A stretch of 64,000 nucleotides of DNA from Pseudomonas capsici (GCF_017165765.1 NZ_JAFGZD010000013.1:62001-126000); one strand, 5' to 3'. Shown: positions 44,671-53,721, counted from the stretch's first letter. Notes: generated by a model from the sequence alone, not told the origin. Translations and numbers: made by a program.

Positions 44671-45435
44671 CTATCGCTGCGCCCAGAGCACCAGTACATC
44701 GGTGCTGAACGAGCCATCGTCGGCAATCTCGAAATACTCGCGAACCTCGGCACCCATGGCTTGCTGCAAGTCACGAATCGCAACACGCAACGACTGCGGT
44801 GTACGCATGCGCTCGACCCATGAGGTGTACTCCAGATGCAGGCGCTGACGCGCATGACTGCGCGTGAACAAACCGGCATCGCTGACATGATGTAACCACT
44901 CGGCAGCCGAGTAATCCCGCACATGGCTGGTGTCACGCAACACTTCCACCGTTTGCAGGTAGGTATCCAGCAACGGACTGCCCGGTGACATGACATCGAT
45001 GAAAGCAGCCACGCCACCCGGCTTCAGAACCCGTCGCACTTCACGCAGGGCCAGCGCCAGATCGCTCCAGTGATGGGCCGAGTAGCGGCTGAACACGAAG
45101 TCGAACTCGCCATCCTGGAAAGGCAGATGCTCGGCCGCACCACGAACGGTGCGAATGTTGTCCAACCCTTTCTCGGCAGCGGCAGCACTTACCACGTCCA
45201 GCATCTGCTGCGAGAGGTCGTAAGCTACCACTTCGCCAACCGCCGGGGCGACATTAAAACTCACGTGTCCCCCTCCACACCCCAGATCCAGCACCCGCGC
45301 CTCGCCATGCCCGGCCACTTCGGCCTGCAATAGCGCGAACTCGGCACCTTGAGCATGCACGGCGCTGTTCAGATAGGCAGAAGCCTGTTCACCGAACTGG
45401 CGTTGTACGACTTGAGTGTGGGCAGAGCGGGTCAT
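44671..45435 (-). CDS. Class I SAM-dependent methyltransferase
   Basis: 254 residues. The SAM-binding motif I is VLDLGCGGGHVSFN, followed by VVAYDLSQQML and FDFVFSRYSAHHW (post-I and motif II). It resembles UbiE-like small-molecule methyltransferases. It lies between leuD and leuB, an arrangement common in Pseudomonas, but its substrate is unknown. AAGGA lies before the ATG. A palindromic repeat separates it from leuD. Confidence 0.88.
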   Translation of the reverse strand: MTRSAHTQVVQRQFGEQASAYLNSAVHAQGAEFALLQAEVAGHGEARVLDLGCGGGHVSFNVAPAVGEVVAYDLSQQMLDVVSAAAAEKGLDNIRTVRGAAEHLPFQDGEFDFVFSRYSAHHWSDLALALREVRRVLKPGGVAAFIDVMSPGSPLLDTYLQTVEVLRDTSHVRDYSAAEWLHHVSDAGLFTRSHARQRLHLEYTSWVERMRTPQSLRVAIRDLQQAMGAEVREYFEIADDGSFSTDVLVLWAQR

Positions 45436-45465
45436 GTCGGTTTCCTTGCCTGGCAGGTGTTCGAG

Positions 45466-45506
45466 AATGAATTCGCTCCTGCGGGTATGCCGGAAGCGAA
45501 TTCATT
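45466..45506. repeat. Palindromic element with GAATTCGCT arms
   Basis: AATGAATTCGCT (45466-45477) and AGCGAATTCATT (45495-45506) form a perfect 12-bp inverted repeat with a 17-nt loop. The arm shares GAAGCGAATTCA with the element at 777-829, so both are copies of one dispersed family. It lies between leuD and the methyltransferase gene and may affect operon read-through. Confidence 0.65.
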
Positions 45507-45518
45507 TGCTATCAAAGA

Positions 45519-46160
45519 TCAGCCGCGAAACAACCACGGCTGACTGGCGCGGTGCTTGCTCTCGAAGGCAGCGATGGCATCGCTGTCCACCAGAGTCAGG
45601 CCGATATCGTCCAGGCCATTGAGCAGGCAGTGCTTGCGGAAGGCGTCGATCTCGAAGCTCAGGACCTTGCCGTCGGGACGGGTGACGGTCTGCGCCTGCA
45701 GATCGATGCTCAACTGGTAGCCCGGCGTGGCTTCTACCTGCTGGAACAGTTGATCGACTTCGTCTTCGGCCAGAATGATCGGCAGCAGGCCGTTCTTGAA
45801 GCTGTTGTTGAAGAAGATATCGGCATAGCTCGGCGCGATGATTGCGCAGAAGCCATATTCTTCCAGCGCCCATGGCGCGTGCTCACGGCTGGAGCCGCAA
45901 CCGAAGTTCTCGCGGGCCAGCAACACACTGGCACCTTGATAACGGTCATGGTTAAGTACGAAATCAGTGTTCAGAGGACGCTTGGAGTTGTCCTGATAAG
46001 GCTGGCCCACATCCAGGTAACGCCACTCATCGAACAGATTCGGGCCAAAACCCGTGCGCTTGATCGACTTGAGAAACTGTTTCGGGATGATCTGGTCGGT
46101 GTCGACGTTGGCACGATCCAGAGGAGCGACAAGGCCGTTGTGCTGGGTAAACGCTTTCAT
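45519..46160 (-). CDS. leuD: 3-isopropylmalate dehydratase, small subunit
   Basis: 213 residues. The small subunit of isopropylmalate isomerase, which pairs with LeuC. It starts MKAFTQHNGLVAPLDRANVDTDQIIPKQFLK, the family N-terminus, and has the substrate-domain GCGSSREHAPWAL motif. AAGGAG lies 7 nt before the ATG, and it is 10 bp downstream of leuC. Confidence 0.97.
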   Translation of the reverse strand: MKAFTQHNGLVAPLDRANVDTDQIIPKQFLKSIKRTGFGPNLFDEWRYLDVGQPYQDNSKRPLNTDFVLNHDRYQGASVLLARENFGCGSSREHAPWALEEYGFCAIIAPSYADIFFNNSFKNGLLPIILAEDEVDQLFQQVEATPGYQLSIDLQAQTVTRPDGKVLSFEIDAFRKHCLLNGLDDIGLTLVDSDAIAAFESKHRASQPWLFRG

Positions 46161-46170
46161 GCTGGGCTCC

Positions 46171-47595
46171 TTAGTGCTGGATCAAATCACGGACATCGAT
46201 GAAACGACCGTTGACCGCTGCCGCTGCCGCCATCGCCGGACTGACCAGGTGAGTACGACCACCGGCCCCCTGACGCCCCTCGAAGTTGCGGTTCGAGGTG
46301 GAAGCGCAATGTTCGCCGGAACCCAGGCGATCCGGGTTCATGGCCAGACACATCGAGCAGCCCGGCTCACGCCATTCGAAACCGGCTTCGATGAAGATCT
46401 TGTCCAGACCTTCCTTCTCGGCCTGCTCCTTGATCAGCCCCGAACCCGGAACCACGATGGCCTGCTTGACGGTCGCAGCCACCTTGCGGCCCTTGGCGAC
46501 ATCGGCAGCGGCGCGCAGGTCTTCGATACGCGAGTTGGTGCAGGAACCGATGAACACACGATCCAGCTGGATATCTGTGATCGGCTGATTGGCCTTGAGG
46601 CCCATGTACTTCAAGGCACGCTCGATGGAGCCGCGCTTGACCAGATCGGCTTCCTGGGCAGGATCGGGCACGTTCTGATCGACGGCCAGCACCATTTCAG
46701 GGGAAGTGCCCCAGCTGACCTGCGGTTTGATCTGCGCGGCATCCAGCTCGACCACGGTGTCGAACACCGCATCCGGGTCGGAAACCAGGTCTTTCCAGGC
46801 CTCGACAGCCAGGTCCCACTCTGCGCCCTTGGGCGAGAACGGACGGCCTTTTACGTATTCGATGGTCTTCTCATCGGTGGCCACCATGCCGACGCGAGCG
46901 CCCGCCTCGATGGACATGTTGCAGATGGTCATGCGGCCTTCGATGGACAGGTCGCGAATCGCGCTGCCGGCGAACTCGATGGCATAACCGTTGCCGCCCG
47001 CCGTACCGATCTTGCCGATGACCGCCAGCACGATGTCCTTGGCAGTAACGCCAAACGGCAACTGACCTTCGACCGACACCAGCATGTTCTTCATTTTCTT
47101 GGCGACCAGACACTGGGTCGCGAGCACGTGCTCGACCTCGGAAGTGCCGATACCGTGGGCCAGCGCACCGAAAGCACCGTGGGTCGAAGTGTGGGAATCG
47201 CCACAGACGACGCTCATGCCCGGCAAGGTAGCGCCCTGCTCCGGGCCGACCACGTGAACGATGCCCTGACGCGGGTCGTTCATCTTGAACTCGGTAATGC
47301 CGTATTCGTCGCAGTTGTCGTCCAGAGTCTGGACCTGCAAGCGAGAGACCTGATCCTCAATGGCACCGATTCCGCCCTTGCGCTCCGGCGTGGTCGGCAC
47401 GTTGTGGTCAGGGGTCGCAATGATGGAGTCGATCCGCCATGGCTTGCGCCCGGCCAGACGCAGGCCCTCAAAGGCCTGGGGCGAGGTCACTTCGTGAATG
47501 ATATGGCGGTCAATGTAGATCAGCGCCGAACCATCGTCGCGCTGTTTGACCAAATGCGAATCCCAGAGCTTGTCGTAGAGCGTTTTGCCGGCCAT
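46171..47595 (-). CDS. leuC: 3-isopropylmalate dehydratase, large subunit
   Basis: 474 residues of the aconitase superfamily. The [4Fe-4S] ligands are in VCGDSHTSTHGAFG, GSCTNSR and PGCSMCLAMNPD. It isomerises 2- to 3-isopropylmalate together with LeuD. It is divergent from a LysR gene that is likely its regulator. A possible promoter lies 75-105 bp upstream. Confidence 0.97.
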   Translation of the reverse strand: MAGKTLYDKLWDSHLVKQRDDGSALIYIDRHIIHEVTSPQAFEGLRLAGRKPWRIDSIIATPDHNVPTTPERKGGIGAIEDQVSRLQVQTLDDNCDEYGITEFKMNDPRQGIVHVVGPEQGATLPGMSVVCGDSHTSTHGAFGALAHGIGTSEVEHVLATQCLVAKKMKNMLVSVEGQLPFGVTAKDIVLAVIGKIGTAGGNGYAIEFAGSAIRDLSIEGRMTICNMSIEAGARVGMVATDEKTIEYVKGRPFSPKGAEWDLAVEAWKDLVSDPDAVFDTVVELDAAQIKPQVSWGTSPEMVLAVDQNVPDPAQEADLVKRGSIERALKYMGLKANQPITDIQLDRVFIGSCTNSRIEDLRAAADVAKGRKVAATVKQAIVVPGSGLIKEQAEKEGLDKIFIEAGFEWREPGCSMCLAMNPDRLGSGEHCASTSNRNFEGRQGAGGRTHLVSPAMAAAAAVNGRFIDVRDLIQH

Positions 47596-47671
47596 CGGAC
47601 GTACTTCCTCATCAGCTTCTTTCTATGCCTTGGGCAATCGGACATCGATGACCCCTTGGCTTGTGCGGACA

Positions 47672-47700
47672 ATGCTATGAAATATGCTTAAATAACTCAA
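47672..47700 (-). promoter_or_regulatory. Possible leuCD promoter
   Basis: On the minus strand, TTGAGT (47695-47700), a 17-bp spacer and TAGCAT (47672-47677) lie in the A/T-rich leuC-lysR intergenic region. The match is moderate. Confidence 0.45.
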
Positions 47701-47743
47701 ATTCATAATTTTTATGCTTTGGATAACCAACTGGAATCCGACC

Positions 47744-48613
47744 ATGGATCTCGCCAACCTCAACGCCTTTATCGCCATTGCCGAAACCGGCAGCTTCTCG
47801 GGAGCCGGTGAACAGCTGCATCTGACCCAGCCAGCCATCAGCAAACGCATCGCCGGTCTTGAGCAACAATTGAATGTGCGGCTGTTCGATCGCCTGGGTC
47901 GGGAAGTCAGCCTGACCGAGGCTGGCCGCGCCCTTCTGCCCCGCGCCTACCAGATTCTCAATGTGCTGGATGACACCCGCCGGGCGCTGACCAACCTCAC
48001 CGGCGAAGTGACCGGCCGTCTGACTCTGGCCACCAGTCATCACATCGGCCTGCATCGTTTGCCACCGATCCTGCGGGAATACACTCGCGCCTACCCCGAG
48101 GTGGCGCTGGACATTCAATTCCTGGACTCAGAGGTGGCTTATGAAGAAATTCTCCATGGGCGCGCAGAACTGGCGGTCATTACCCTCGCCCCCGATCCTC
48201 ACACCCTGGTGCGTGCCGTACCGGTCTGGGATGACCCTCTGGACTTCGTCGCAGCGCCGGAACACCCGCTGACCAACAGTGGCCCGATGAAACTCGAGGA
48301 CATCGTGCGCTACCCGGCCGTATTCCCCGGCGGCAACACCTTTACCCACCACATCGTCAGCGGCCTGTGCGAGGCTCAGGGCCTCAAGCCGAATATCGCC
48401 ATGAGCACCAACTATATGGAAACCATCAAAATGATGGTCTCCATCGGTCTGGCCTGGAGCGTACTGCCACGCACCATGCTCGATGAACAGGTGGCACGCA
48501 TTCCATTGCCAGGCGTACAACTCAATCGCCAGCTAGGCTACATCCTGCACACCGAACGGACGCTCTCGAATGCCGCCAAGGCATTCATGGCACTCCTCGA
48601 TGCACAGGCCTGA
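47744..48613 (+). CDS. LysR family transcriptional regulator
   Basis: 289 residues from the ATG at 47744; an in-frame ATG ten codons earlier has a poorer ribosome-binding site. The N-terminal helix-turn-helix is typical (LNAFIAIAETGSFSGAGEQLHLTQPAISKRIAGLEQQL). The C-terminal effector domain begins near RLTLATSHHIGLHRLPPIL. Its divergent position next to leuC, common in Pseudomonas, suggests control of the leucine genes. The inducer cannot be read from sequence. Confidence 0.93.
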   Translation: MDLANLNAFIAIAETGSFSGAGEQLHLTQPAISKRIAGLEQQLNVRLFDRLGREVSLTEAGRALLPRAYQILNVLDDTRRALTNLTGEVTGRLTLATSHHIGLHRLPPILREYTRAYPEVALDIQFLDSEVAYEEILHGRAELAVITLAPDPHTLVRAVPVWDDPLDFVAAPEHPLTNSGPMKLEDIVRYPAVFPGGNTFTHHIVSGLCEAQGLKPNIAMSTNYMETIKMMVSIGLAWSVLPRTMLDEQVARIPLPGVQLNRQLGYILHTERTLSNAAKAFMALLDAQA

Positions 48614-48719
48614 CGACCGGCCGCTTATTTCCAAGACAGAACATCAGAACCCTGATATACGGGTTACATGATGCAGATCGATCGTTTTACAGGCTTTATT
48701 CATAAAGGCTCGTGATCAC

Positions 48720-50894
48720 ATGTCCATCCCAGTAGATAGCTTCTCCCCGACGCACATCGGTGCGGAACAAACGCTCAAGGAACTGCGCGACCGTCTGGAG
48801 ATGGCTCTGGGGGCAGCTCAGATGGGAACCTGGGACTGGCACATTCCCAGCGACATGCTGCATGCATCGGCGCAGGCAGCCCAGTTGCACGGAATGCCGG
48901 CACAGCCTTTCCATGACACCCTGCATGTCTTTTTCGCCGACGTTCCTGTCGAAGAGCGCAACCGCATGCGCCAGGCTTACAACGCCGCGCTCGACAATAA
49001 GGACGACAGCTTCCAGATCACTTACCGGCTGCAACTGAAAAATGGCGCGCCCCGCCTGCTCGAAGGCCGCGCCCGCCTGTATCGGGATGAAAACGGCGCT
49101 CCTCTGAAACTGTCGGGCACCCTGCTGGACATCACCCAACAGCATGCGCGCTCGGCGCTGCTGGCCAGCGAAGAGAAATTCGCCAAGGCGTTTCACTCAA
49201 GCCCGGACTCGATCACCATCACCGAACTGGAGTCCGGTCATTATGTAGAGGTCAATGACGGATTCTGCCGTCTGACCGGCTTTACCAGCCAGGAAGTCCT
49301 GGGGCGTACCGCTCTTGAAGCAGGTCTCGGGGTCGAGCCGGAACAACTCAGGCAACTGACCGATCAATTGCGCACGACAGGCAAGATCCATCATCTGGAA
49401 ATGTCCGGACGCCACAAGAATGGCACGCCGCTCGTTCTGGATATTTCCGCCGAACTCATCACCCTGAATGAAACCGCCTGCCTGCTGGTTACCGCCCGGG
49501 ACATCAGTGAACTGAAACACGCACAGGCACAGGCACAGCATCTGGCCTATCACGACCCACTGACCAATCTGCCCAACCGGGCCATGCTGATGGAAAGGCT
49601 CAGCCAGCAGCTCACCCAACTCAAGCAGGACAACCTGCGCGGTGCCCTGCTGTTTCTGGACCTTGACCACTTCAAGAATATCAACGACTCACTGGGCCAC
49701 CCGATGGGCGACGCCGTGCTGAGCATCGTCACTGCCCGCCTTGAAGCCAGCGTGCGCCTGGAAGACACCGTTGCGCGCCTGGGCGGCGATGAATTTGTGG
49801 TGCTGATCGGCGGCCTTGAAGGCTCACGGCATGAAGTAGCCACTCAGGTACAGGAACTGGCCGACAACCTGCGCAAGCTGCTGGCAGAACCCATGTTCAT
49901 TGACCGGCAGCGCCTGCAGGTAACGCCCAGCATCGGTATTGCCCTGATACCCGATCACGGCTCCAACCCCGCCGATATCCTCAAGCGCGCCGATATTGCG
50001 CTGTATCGCGCCAAGGACTCGGGGCGCAATGCCGCCCAGCTGTTCCATCGCTCCATGCAGAAAGCCGCCAGCCAGCGGCTGCGCATGGAAAACGACCTGC
50101 GCATGTCCCTGACCCGCAACGAACTGCATCTGTATTACCAGGCTCAGGTCAACACCCAGAGCGACAGGATCATTGGCGCGGAGGCCTTGCTGCGCTGGCA
50201 GCATCCCGATTACGGCCTGCTAGCACCTACGCAGTTCATTCAGATCCTCGAAGAAAGCGGGATGATTCTGGAAATCGGTGGCTGGGCACTTGAAGAGGCC
50301 TGCAAGGTTGGAGGCAAGTTATTGCAACAAGGCCTGCTCCCGCTGAACGAATTCCTGCTGGGCGTGAATATCAGTCCGCGCCAGTTCCGCCAGACCGACT
50401 TTGTCGAGCAAGTGGAAAGCTGTCTGAAGCGCCATCGCCTGCCACCCACCATGCTCAAGCTGGAAATCACCGAAGGCATTGTCATCCAGAATCTGGACGA
50501 CACCATCGCCAAGATGCTGCGTCTGAAAAAGATCGGCGTCAGCTTTGCCATGGATGATTTCGGCACCGGCTATTCGTCCCTGACCTATCTCAAACGCCTG
50601 CCGGTAGACGTCCTGAAGATCGATCAGTCGTTCGTGCATGAGGCCGCTACCGACGCCAACGATGCCGAGATCGTTCGCGCCATCGTGGGCATGGCCAAGA
50701 GTCTCAACCTCAATGTCATCGCCGAAGGTGTGGAAACCGTGGAACAACTGGCGTTTCTCGAGCAGTTGGACTGCCACACCTATCAGGGTTATCTGTTCAG
50801 CGAGCCTCTGCCCTCTGCCGAGTTCGAAGCCCTGCTGTGCCTGGAAAAAGGCTTGCCTGAAAACAACGTGCGCCCCCTGCTCGCGCAGGAATAG
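48720..50894 (+). CDS. PAS-PAS-GGDEF-EAL c-di-GMP signalling protein
   Basis: 724 residues without membrane segments. Two PAS domains at about 20-140 and 150-270 are followed by GGDEF at about 285-450 and EAL at about 465-710. The GGDEF active site is intact (GGDEF, 355-359), with an RxxD inhibitory site (RLED, 346-349). The EAL domain keeps its signature (EAL, 488-490), DDFGTGYSS, VDVLKID and VIAEGVET, so both synthesis and hydrolysis of c-di-GMP are possible. The balance may be set by PAS-bound signals. It is transcribed alone. Confidence 0.93.
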   Translation: MSIPVDSFSPTHIGAEQTLKELRDRLEMALGAAQMGTWDWHIPSDMLHASAQAAQLHGMPAQPFHDTLHVFFADVPVEERNRMRQAYNAALDNKDDSFQITYRLQLKNGAPRLLEGRARLYRDENGAPLKLSGTLLDITQQHARSALLASEEKFAKAFHSSPDSITITELESGHYVEVNDGFCRLTGFTSQEVLGRTALEAGLGVEPEQLRQLTDQLRTTGKIHHLEMSGRHKNGTPLVLDISAELITLNETACLLVTARDISELKHAQAQAQHLAYHDPLTNLPNRAMLMERLSQQLTQLKQDNLRGALLFLDLDHFKNINDSLGHPMGDAVLSIVTARLEASVRLEDTVARLGGDEFVVLIGGLEGSRHEVATQVQELADNLRKLLAEPMFIDRQRLQVTPSIGIALIPDHGSNPADILKRADIALYRAKDSGRNAAQLFHRSMQKAASQRLRMENDLRMSLTRNELHLYYQAQVNTQSDRIIGAEALLRWQHPDYGLLAPTQFIQILEESGMILEIGGWALEEACKVGGKLLQQGLLPLNEFLLGVNISPRQFRQTDFVEQVESCLKRHRLPPTMLKLEITEGIVIQNLDDTIAKMLRLKKIGVSFAMDDFGTGYSSLTYLKRLPVDVLKIDQSFVHEAATDANDAEIVRAIVGMAKSLNLNVIAEGVETVEQLAFLEQLDCHTYQGYLFSEPLPSAEFEALLCLEKGLPENNVRPLLAQE

Positions 50895-50898
50895 AAAA

Positions 50899-50925
50899 AG
50901 GGAAGGCATCCATGGATGCCTTCCC
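50899..50925 (-). terminator. Palindromic terminator of the Hsp20 gene
   Basis: GGGAAGGCATCC-AT-GGATGCCTTCCC is a perfect 26-bp palindrome starting at 50900. On the minus strand it is followed by TTTTTC, 11 bp past the Hsp20 stop. It may also end the GGDEF-EAL transcript. Confidence 0.85.
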
Positions 50926-50936
50926 CTGATCGGAAA

Positions 50937-51380
50937 TCAATGCTGCAGAACTTTCTGCTGATTGATCGGGATGCGCTTTGGCTTGGCCTCTTCCGGCACC
51001 AGCCGGATCAGATCGATATTCAGAAGACCGTGGGACAGGCTGGCATTCTTGACTTCGATATGGTCCGCCAGGCGGAAGGACAGCTTGAACTCGCGCCGGG
51101 TAATACCCTGATGCAGATAGGTAATGCCTTCGACCTCATCACCGCGCTTGCCGGCACTGACGGTCAGCACACCGTTTTCGATCTGCAATTCAAAATCTTC
51201 TTCCTGCATGCCGGCCGCCGCAATCACGATGCGATAGTGATCGTCGGAGTGCTTTTCCACGTTATAGGGTGGATAGCTGCTGGTCGAATCATTCCGGGCC
51301 ACGGACTCGAACAAGTCATTGAAACGGTCGAAGCCCACTGAATGGCGAAAGAGTGGGGCCAAAGAGAATGCAGTTGCCAT
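50937..51380 (-). CDS. ibpA: Small heat-shock protein, Hsp20/IbpA family
   Basis: 147 residues. The alpha-crystallin domain spans about 38-130 (NVEKHSDDHYRIVIAAAGMQEEDFELQ, and the GLLNIDL beta strand). A C-terminal IPI-type anchor follows (KRIPINQ), as in IbpA-like proteins that hold aggregating proteins for refolding. AAGGAG lies before the ATG. It has a sigma32-type promoter and a structured leader that could be an RNA thermometer. Confidence 0.94.
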   Translation of the reverse strand: MATAFSLAPLFRHSVGFDRFNDLFESVARNDSTSSYPPYNVEKHSDDHYRIVIAAAGMQEEDFELQIENGVLTVSAGKRGDEVEGITYLHQGITRREFKLSFRLADHIEVKNASLSHGLLNIDLIRLVPEEAKPKRIPINQQKVLQH

Positions 51381-51444
51381 GATGGTTCTCCTTAATCAGT
51401 GAGACGGTAGTCATGCGATCCGTATCCGGGATCGCTTAACCACC
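51381..51444 (-). promoter_or_regulatory. Candidate ROSE-like RNA thermometer in the ibpA leader
   Basis: The predicted 5' leader is about 60 nt. It contains a perfect 7-bp stem, GCGATCC/GGATCGC (51415-51435 on the plus strand), then a weaker region in which TCTC can pair with GAGA of the AAGGAGAACC ribosome-binding site. Two hairpins, the second masking the Shine-Dalgarno, is the layout reported for Pseudomonas ibpA thermometers. The melting hairpin itself is only weakly supported here. Confidence 0.45.
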
Positions 51445-51473
51445 AAATTAAGGTCGGCTCTGCAGATTTCAAG
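51445..51473 (-). promoter_or_regulatory. Sigma32-type promoter of ibpA
   Basis: On the minus strand, CTTGAAA (51467-51473), a 13-bp spacer and CCTTAATTT (51445-51453). The -35 box is perfect and the -10 box is partial. The geometry equals that of htpG in this window. Confidence 0.65.
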
Positions 51474-51491
51474 AGTCGTTTTTTACAGCGT

Positions 51492-52451
51492 TTACGACCG
51501 TTCGTCGGGTGAAAAACCGATCAAGGCACTGATCCGCTCGCAGTCCGTTTCGCGGCGCAAGGTATCGAACATGACCACGGCCTCGGGGTAACTTTTGGTC
51601 AGCAGCACCAGCCATTGCTTGAGGCGCCCCGGTGCCTGGACCAGGGTCATCTTGGCCAGGCAATCCTTCCAGAAGGTGCGCAGCATGGGCTGCAACTCGG
51701 CCCAGGTCATCTCGACGACCTCTTCGCCCGCATTCGCTGCCGCGATCTGCCGGGCCAGATCCGGGCGCGCCACCAGCCCGCGACCGATCATGATGTCACG
51801 CGCACCACAGATCTCCTTGCAGCGCCGCCAGTCATCCACAGTCCAGATTTCGCCATTGGCAACCACCGGGACCTTGACCACTTCCTGAATCCTGGCAATC
51901 CACTCCCAATGCGCAGGCGGCTTGTAGCCATCGACCTTGGTCCGGGCATGCACCACGATACGCTCGGCACCGCCATCCACCAGGGCCCGGGCGCAATCCA
52001 GAGCGCCGTCGGTATTCTCGTAGCCCAGACGCATCTTGGCCGTGACCGGAATCCCCTTGGGCACGGCGCGTCGCACATGGCTGACGATGGAATGCAGCAG
52101 TTCAGGCTCCCTGAGCAGAATTGCACCGCCACGGGAGCGGTTGACGGTCTTGGCCGGGCAACCGAAATTCAGGTCCAGTACCGGCGCACCCAACTCACAG
52201 GCAAACGCGGCATTTTCTGCCAGACAGACCGGGTCCGAACCCAGCAATTGCAGATGCAAGGGTACGCCTGCGGCTGTTTTCGCATCGGTATGCAGCTCGG
52301 AAGCCAGCTTGTAGAAATAGGCGGCAGGCATGACCCGCTCGGTCACCCGGATGAACTCGGTCACGCACCAGTCAACGCCGCCGACACGGGTCAGCACATT
52401 GCGCAGGATGTCGTCGACCAGCCCCTCCATGGGCGCCAAGGCAATTTGCAT
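51492..52451 (-). CDS. dusC: tRNA-dihydrouridine(16) synthase
   Basis: 319 residues of the Dus family, FMN-dependent TIM-barrel reductases that make dihydrouridine in tRNA. Motifs are the N-terminal IALAPMEGLVDDILRN, the catalytic cysteine in LNFGCPAKTVNRSRGGA, and VNGEIWTVDDWRRC with GRGLVARPDLA. It best resembles DusC. It overlaps no neighbour and lies on the same strand as the thioesterase and TetR genes. Confidence 0.93.
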   Translation of the reverse strand: MQIALAPMEGLVDDILRNVLTRVGGVDWCVTEFIRVTERVMPAAYFYKLASELHTDAKTAAGVPLHLQLLGSDPVCLAENAAFACELGAPVLDLNFGCPAKTVNRSRGGAILLREPELLHSIVSHVRRAVPKGIPVTAKMRLGYENTDGALDCARALVDGGAERIVVHARTKVDGYKPPAHWEWIARIQEVVKVPVVANGEIWTVDDWRRCKEICGARDIMIGRGLVARPDLARQIAAANAGEEVVEMTWAELQPMLRTFWKDCLAKMTLVQAPGRLKQWLVLLTKSYPEAVVMFDTLRRETDCERISALIGFSPDERS

Positions 52452-52479
52452 GGATCACACTCGAAAAAAGTCCGGCAGT

Positions 52480-52938
52480 TTACTGCCCGACGCCGGGATT
52501 GGGAATGTCGTCCGACAAGGCGCAGCCATAACCTTCGATAAATTCGCTCGGCATGCGCTTCGGCTTGCCACTGGACAGTTCGATACAGACAAAAGTGGTC
52601 CGGGCGCGCAGCAGGGTCACACCGTCCACCGGGCGCTTGAGCTGAAAGCAGCGGGTCATTTTCAGGCGCTTGTCCCAGTCGACAATCCAGGTAGCCAGTT
52701 GCAGTTCGTCATCTTCGTAGGCGCTGGCCAGATAATCGATCTCATGCCGCACCACCGCCATGGCCCGGTCCAGACGCCGATACTCGCTCAGGTCCAGCCC
52801 CAGATGCTGGGAATGCCGCCAGGCGCAGCGCTCCAGCCAGGAGACATACACCGCATTATTGGCGTGCCCCAGACCATCGATATCGTCCGCTGCCACATTG
52901 AGGTCGATCACAAAAGGCGTTGCCCGATCCCAGACCAT
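52480..52938 (-). CDS. Acyl-CoA thioesterase (hot-dog fold)
   Basis: 152 residues of the 4HBT/YbgC thioesterase type. The N-terminal VAADDIDGLGHANNAVYVSWLERCA has the catalytic aspartate and the HxxNxxY pattern. Two strand regions follow (VVRHEIDYLASAYEDDEL, LLRARTTFVCI). It should hydrolyse acyl-CoA thioesters; the chain length is unknown. AGGAG lies before the ATG. It lies downstream of a TetR gene and may be under its control. Confidence 0.9.
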   Translation of the reverse strand: MVWDRATPFVIDLNVAADDIDGLGHANNAVYVSWLERCAWRHSQHLGLDLSEYRRLDRAMAVVRHEIDYLASAYEDDELQLATWIVDWDKRLKMTRCFQLKRPVDGVTLLRARTTFVCIELSSGKPKRMPSEFIEGYGCALSDDIPNPGVGQ

Positions 52939-52986
52939 ATTTGCTCCTGTTGTCGTGAAGAGGACTCATGTCCGCAGGAGGTCAGT

Positions 52987-53526
52987 CTAAACCACCGCCG
53001 ACTTGGCTGCCCTCAGCACACGATCCGACAACTCGCCAGAACCCAGCGCACGAGCCAGCACCAGGCCGCCCACCATCAATGCGAGGTCAGCCAGAACCTT
53101 GTCCGCCTCTTCCGGGGTCGAGGACAGTTGCGCCACCATCAACTCCACATGCTCGGCCAATGAAGCCTGAAAGCCTTCCGGCAGGCGCGGCATATCCCCT
53201 GCCGTGGAAGGCAGCGGACAAGCCTCCTCAGTGGCATCGCGGTGCCTGCGCGAAAGATAAAACGCTGCCAGCAGGGCGCGCCTTTCATCACAGGGAAGCT
53301 GTTCGTCGAGTTGCGCAATGAAAGATCTTCGCTGCTTCAGCAACCGCTCGAAGGCCTCGAGCATCAGCGACTCCTTGCTGTCGAAGTGAGCATAGAAACC
53401 ACCCACCGTCAGCCCCGCAGCGCTCATGATCTCACTGACACTCGGCTGTTCCGGGCCACGACTGATGAGAGCCGCACTGGCAGCATCGAGAATCCGCTCA
53501 CGAGTTTGCGCTTTTTTGTCTGTCAT
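52987..53526 (-). CDS. TetR family transcriptional regulator
   Basis: 179 residues. The N-terminal helix-turn-helix is clear (ERILDAASAALISRGPEQPSVSEIMSAAGLTVGGFYAHFDSKESL). The C-terminal ligand domain is typical of the TetR group near lipid or efflux genes. A 26-bp imperfect palindrome lies 16 bp upstream, probably its own operator. The thioesterase gene follows 48 bp downstream and could be co-transcribed. GGAGG lies before the ATG. Confidence 0.92.
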   Translation of the reverse strand: MTDKKAQTRERILDAASAALISRGPEQPSVSEIMSAAGLTVGGFYAHFDSKESLMLEAFERLLKQRRSFIAQLDEQLPCDERRALLAAFYLSRRHRDATEEACPLPSTAGDMPRLPEGFQASLAEHVELMVAQLSSTPEEADKVLADLALMVGGLVLARALGSGELSDRVLRAAKSAVV

Positions 53527-53541
53527 GCCGACCTCCAGAAA

Positions 53542-53567
53542 TTACGCAGATAATATTATTCGCATAA
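53542..53567. promoter_or_regulatory. Palindromic operator upstream of tetR
   Basis: TTACGCAGATAAT and ATTATTCGCATAA are contiguous half-sites that match as inverted repeats at 10 of 13 positions. The A/T-rich centre overlaps the expected -10 region of the TetR gene, the usual layout for autorepression. Confidence 0.6.
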
Positions 53568-53650
53568 TCCTGAATGACAAGCGCAACGCGGCCCATCTGC
53601 ACAGACAGAACAATTGAGCGAGAAAGGAGTTACAGCGAAACGGGCAAAAT

Positions 53651-53681
53651 TAAAAAGGCCCAAAAAACAAAAGGGCCATTC
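53651..53681 (-). terminator. Terminator of the tRNA cluster
   Basis: GGCCC (53657-53661) and GGGCC (53673-53677) form a stem with an 11-nt A-rich loop. On the minus strand it is followed by five T. It lies about 40 bp past the last tRNA. Confidence 0.7.
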
Positions 53682-53721
53682 AATAATCGAATGACCCTTG
53701 GTCTCGCAGAGCGAGAAATCG

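Noticed and set aside
44671..45435. Methyltransferase inside the leu cluster as a foreign insertion
   Set aside because: This gene order (leuC, leuD, methyltransferase, leuB, asd) is the usual one in Pseudomonas, and its composition matches its neighbours.
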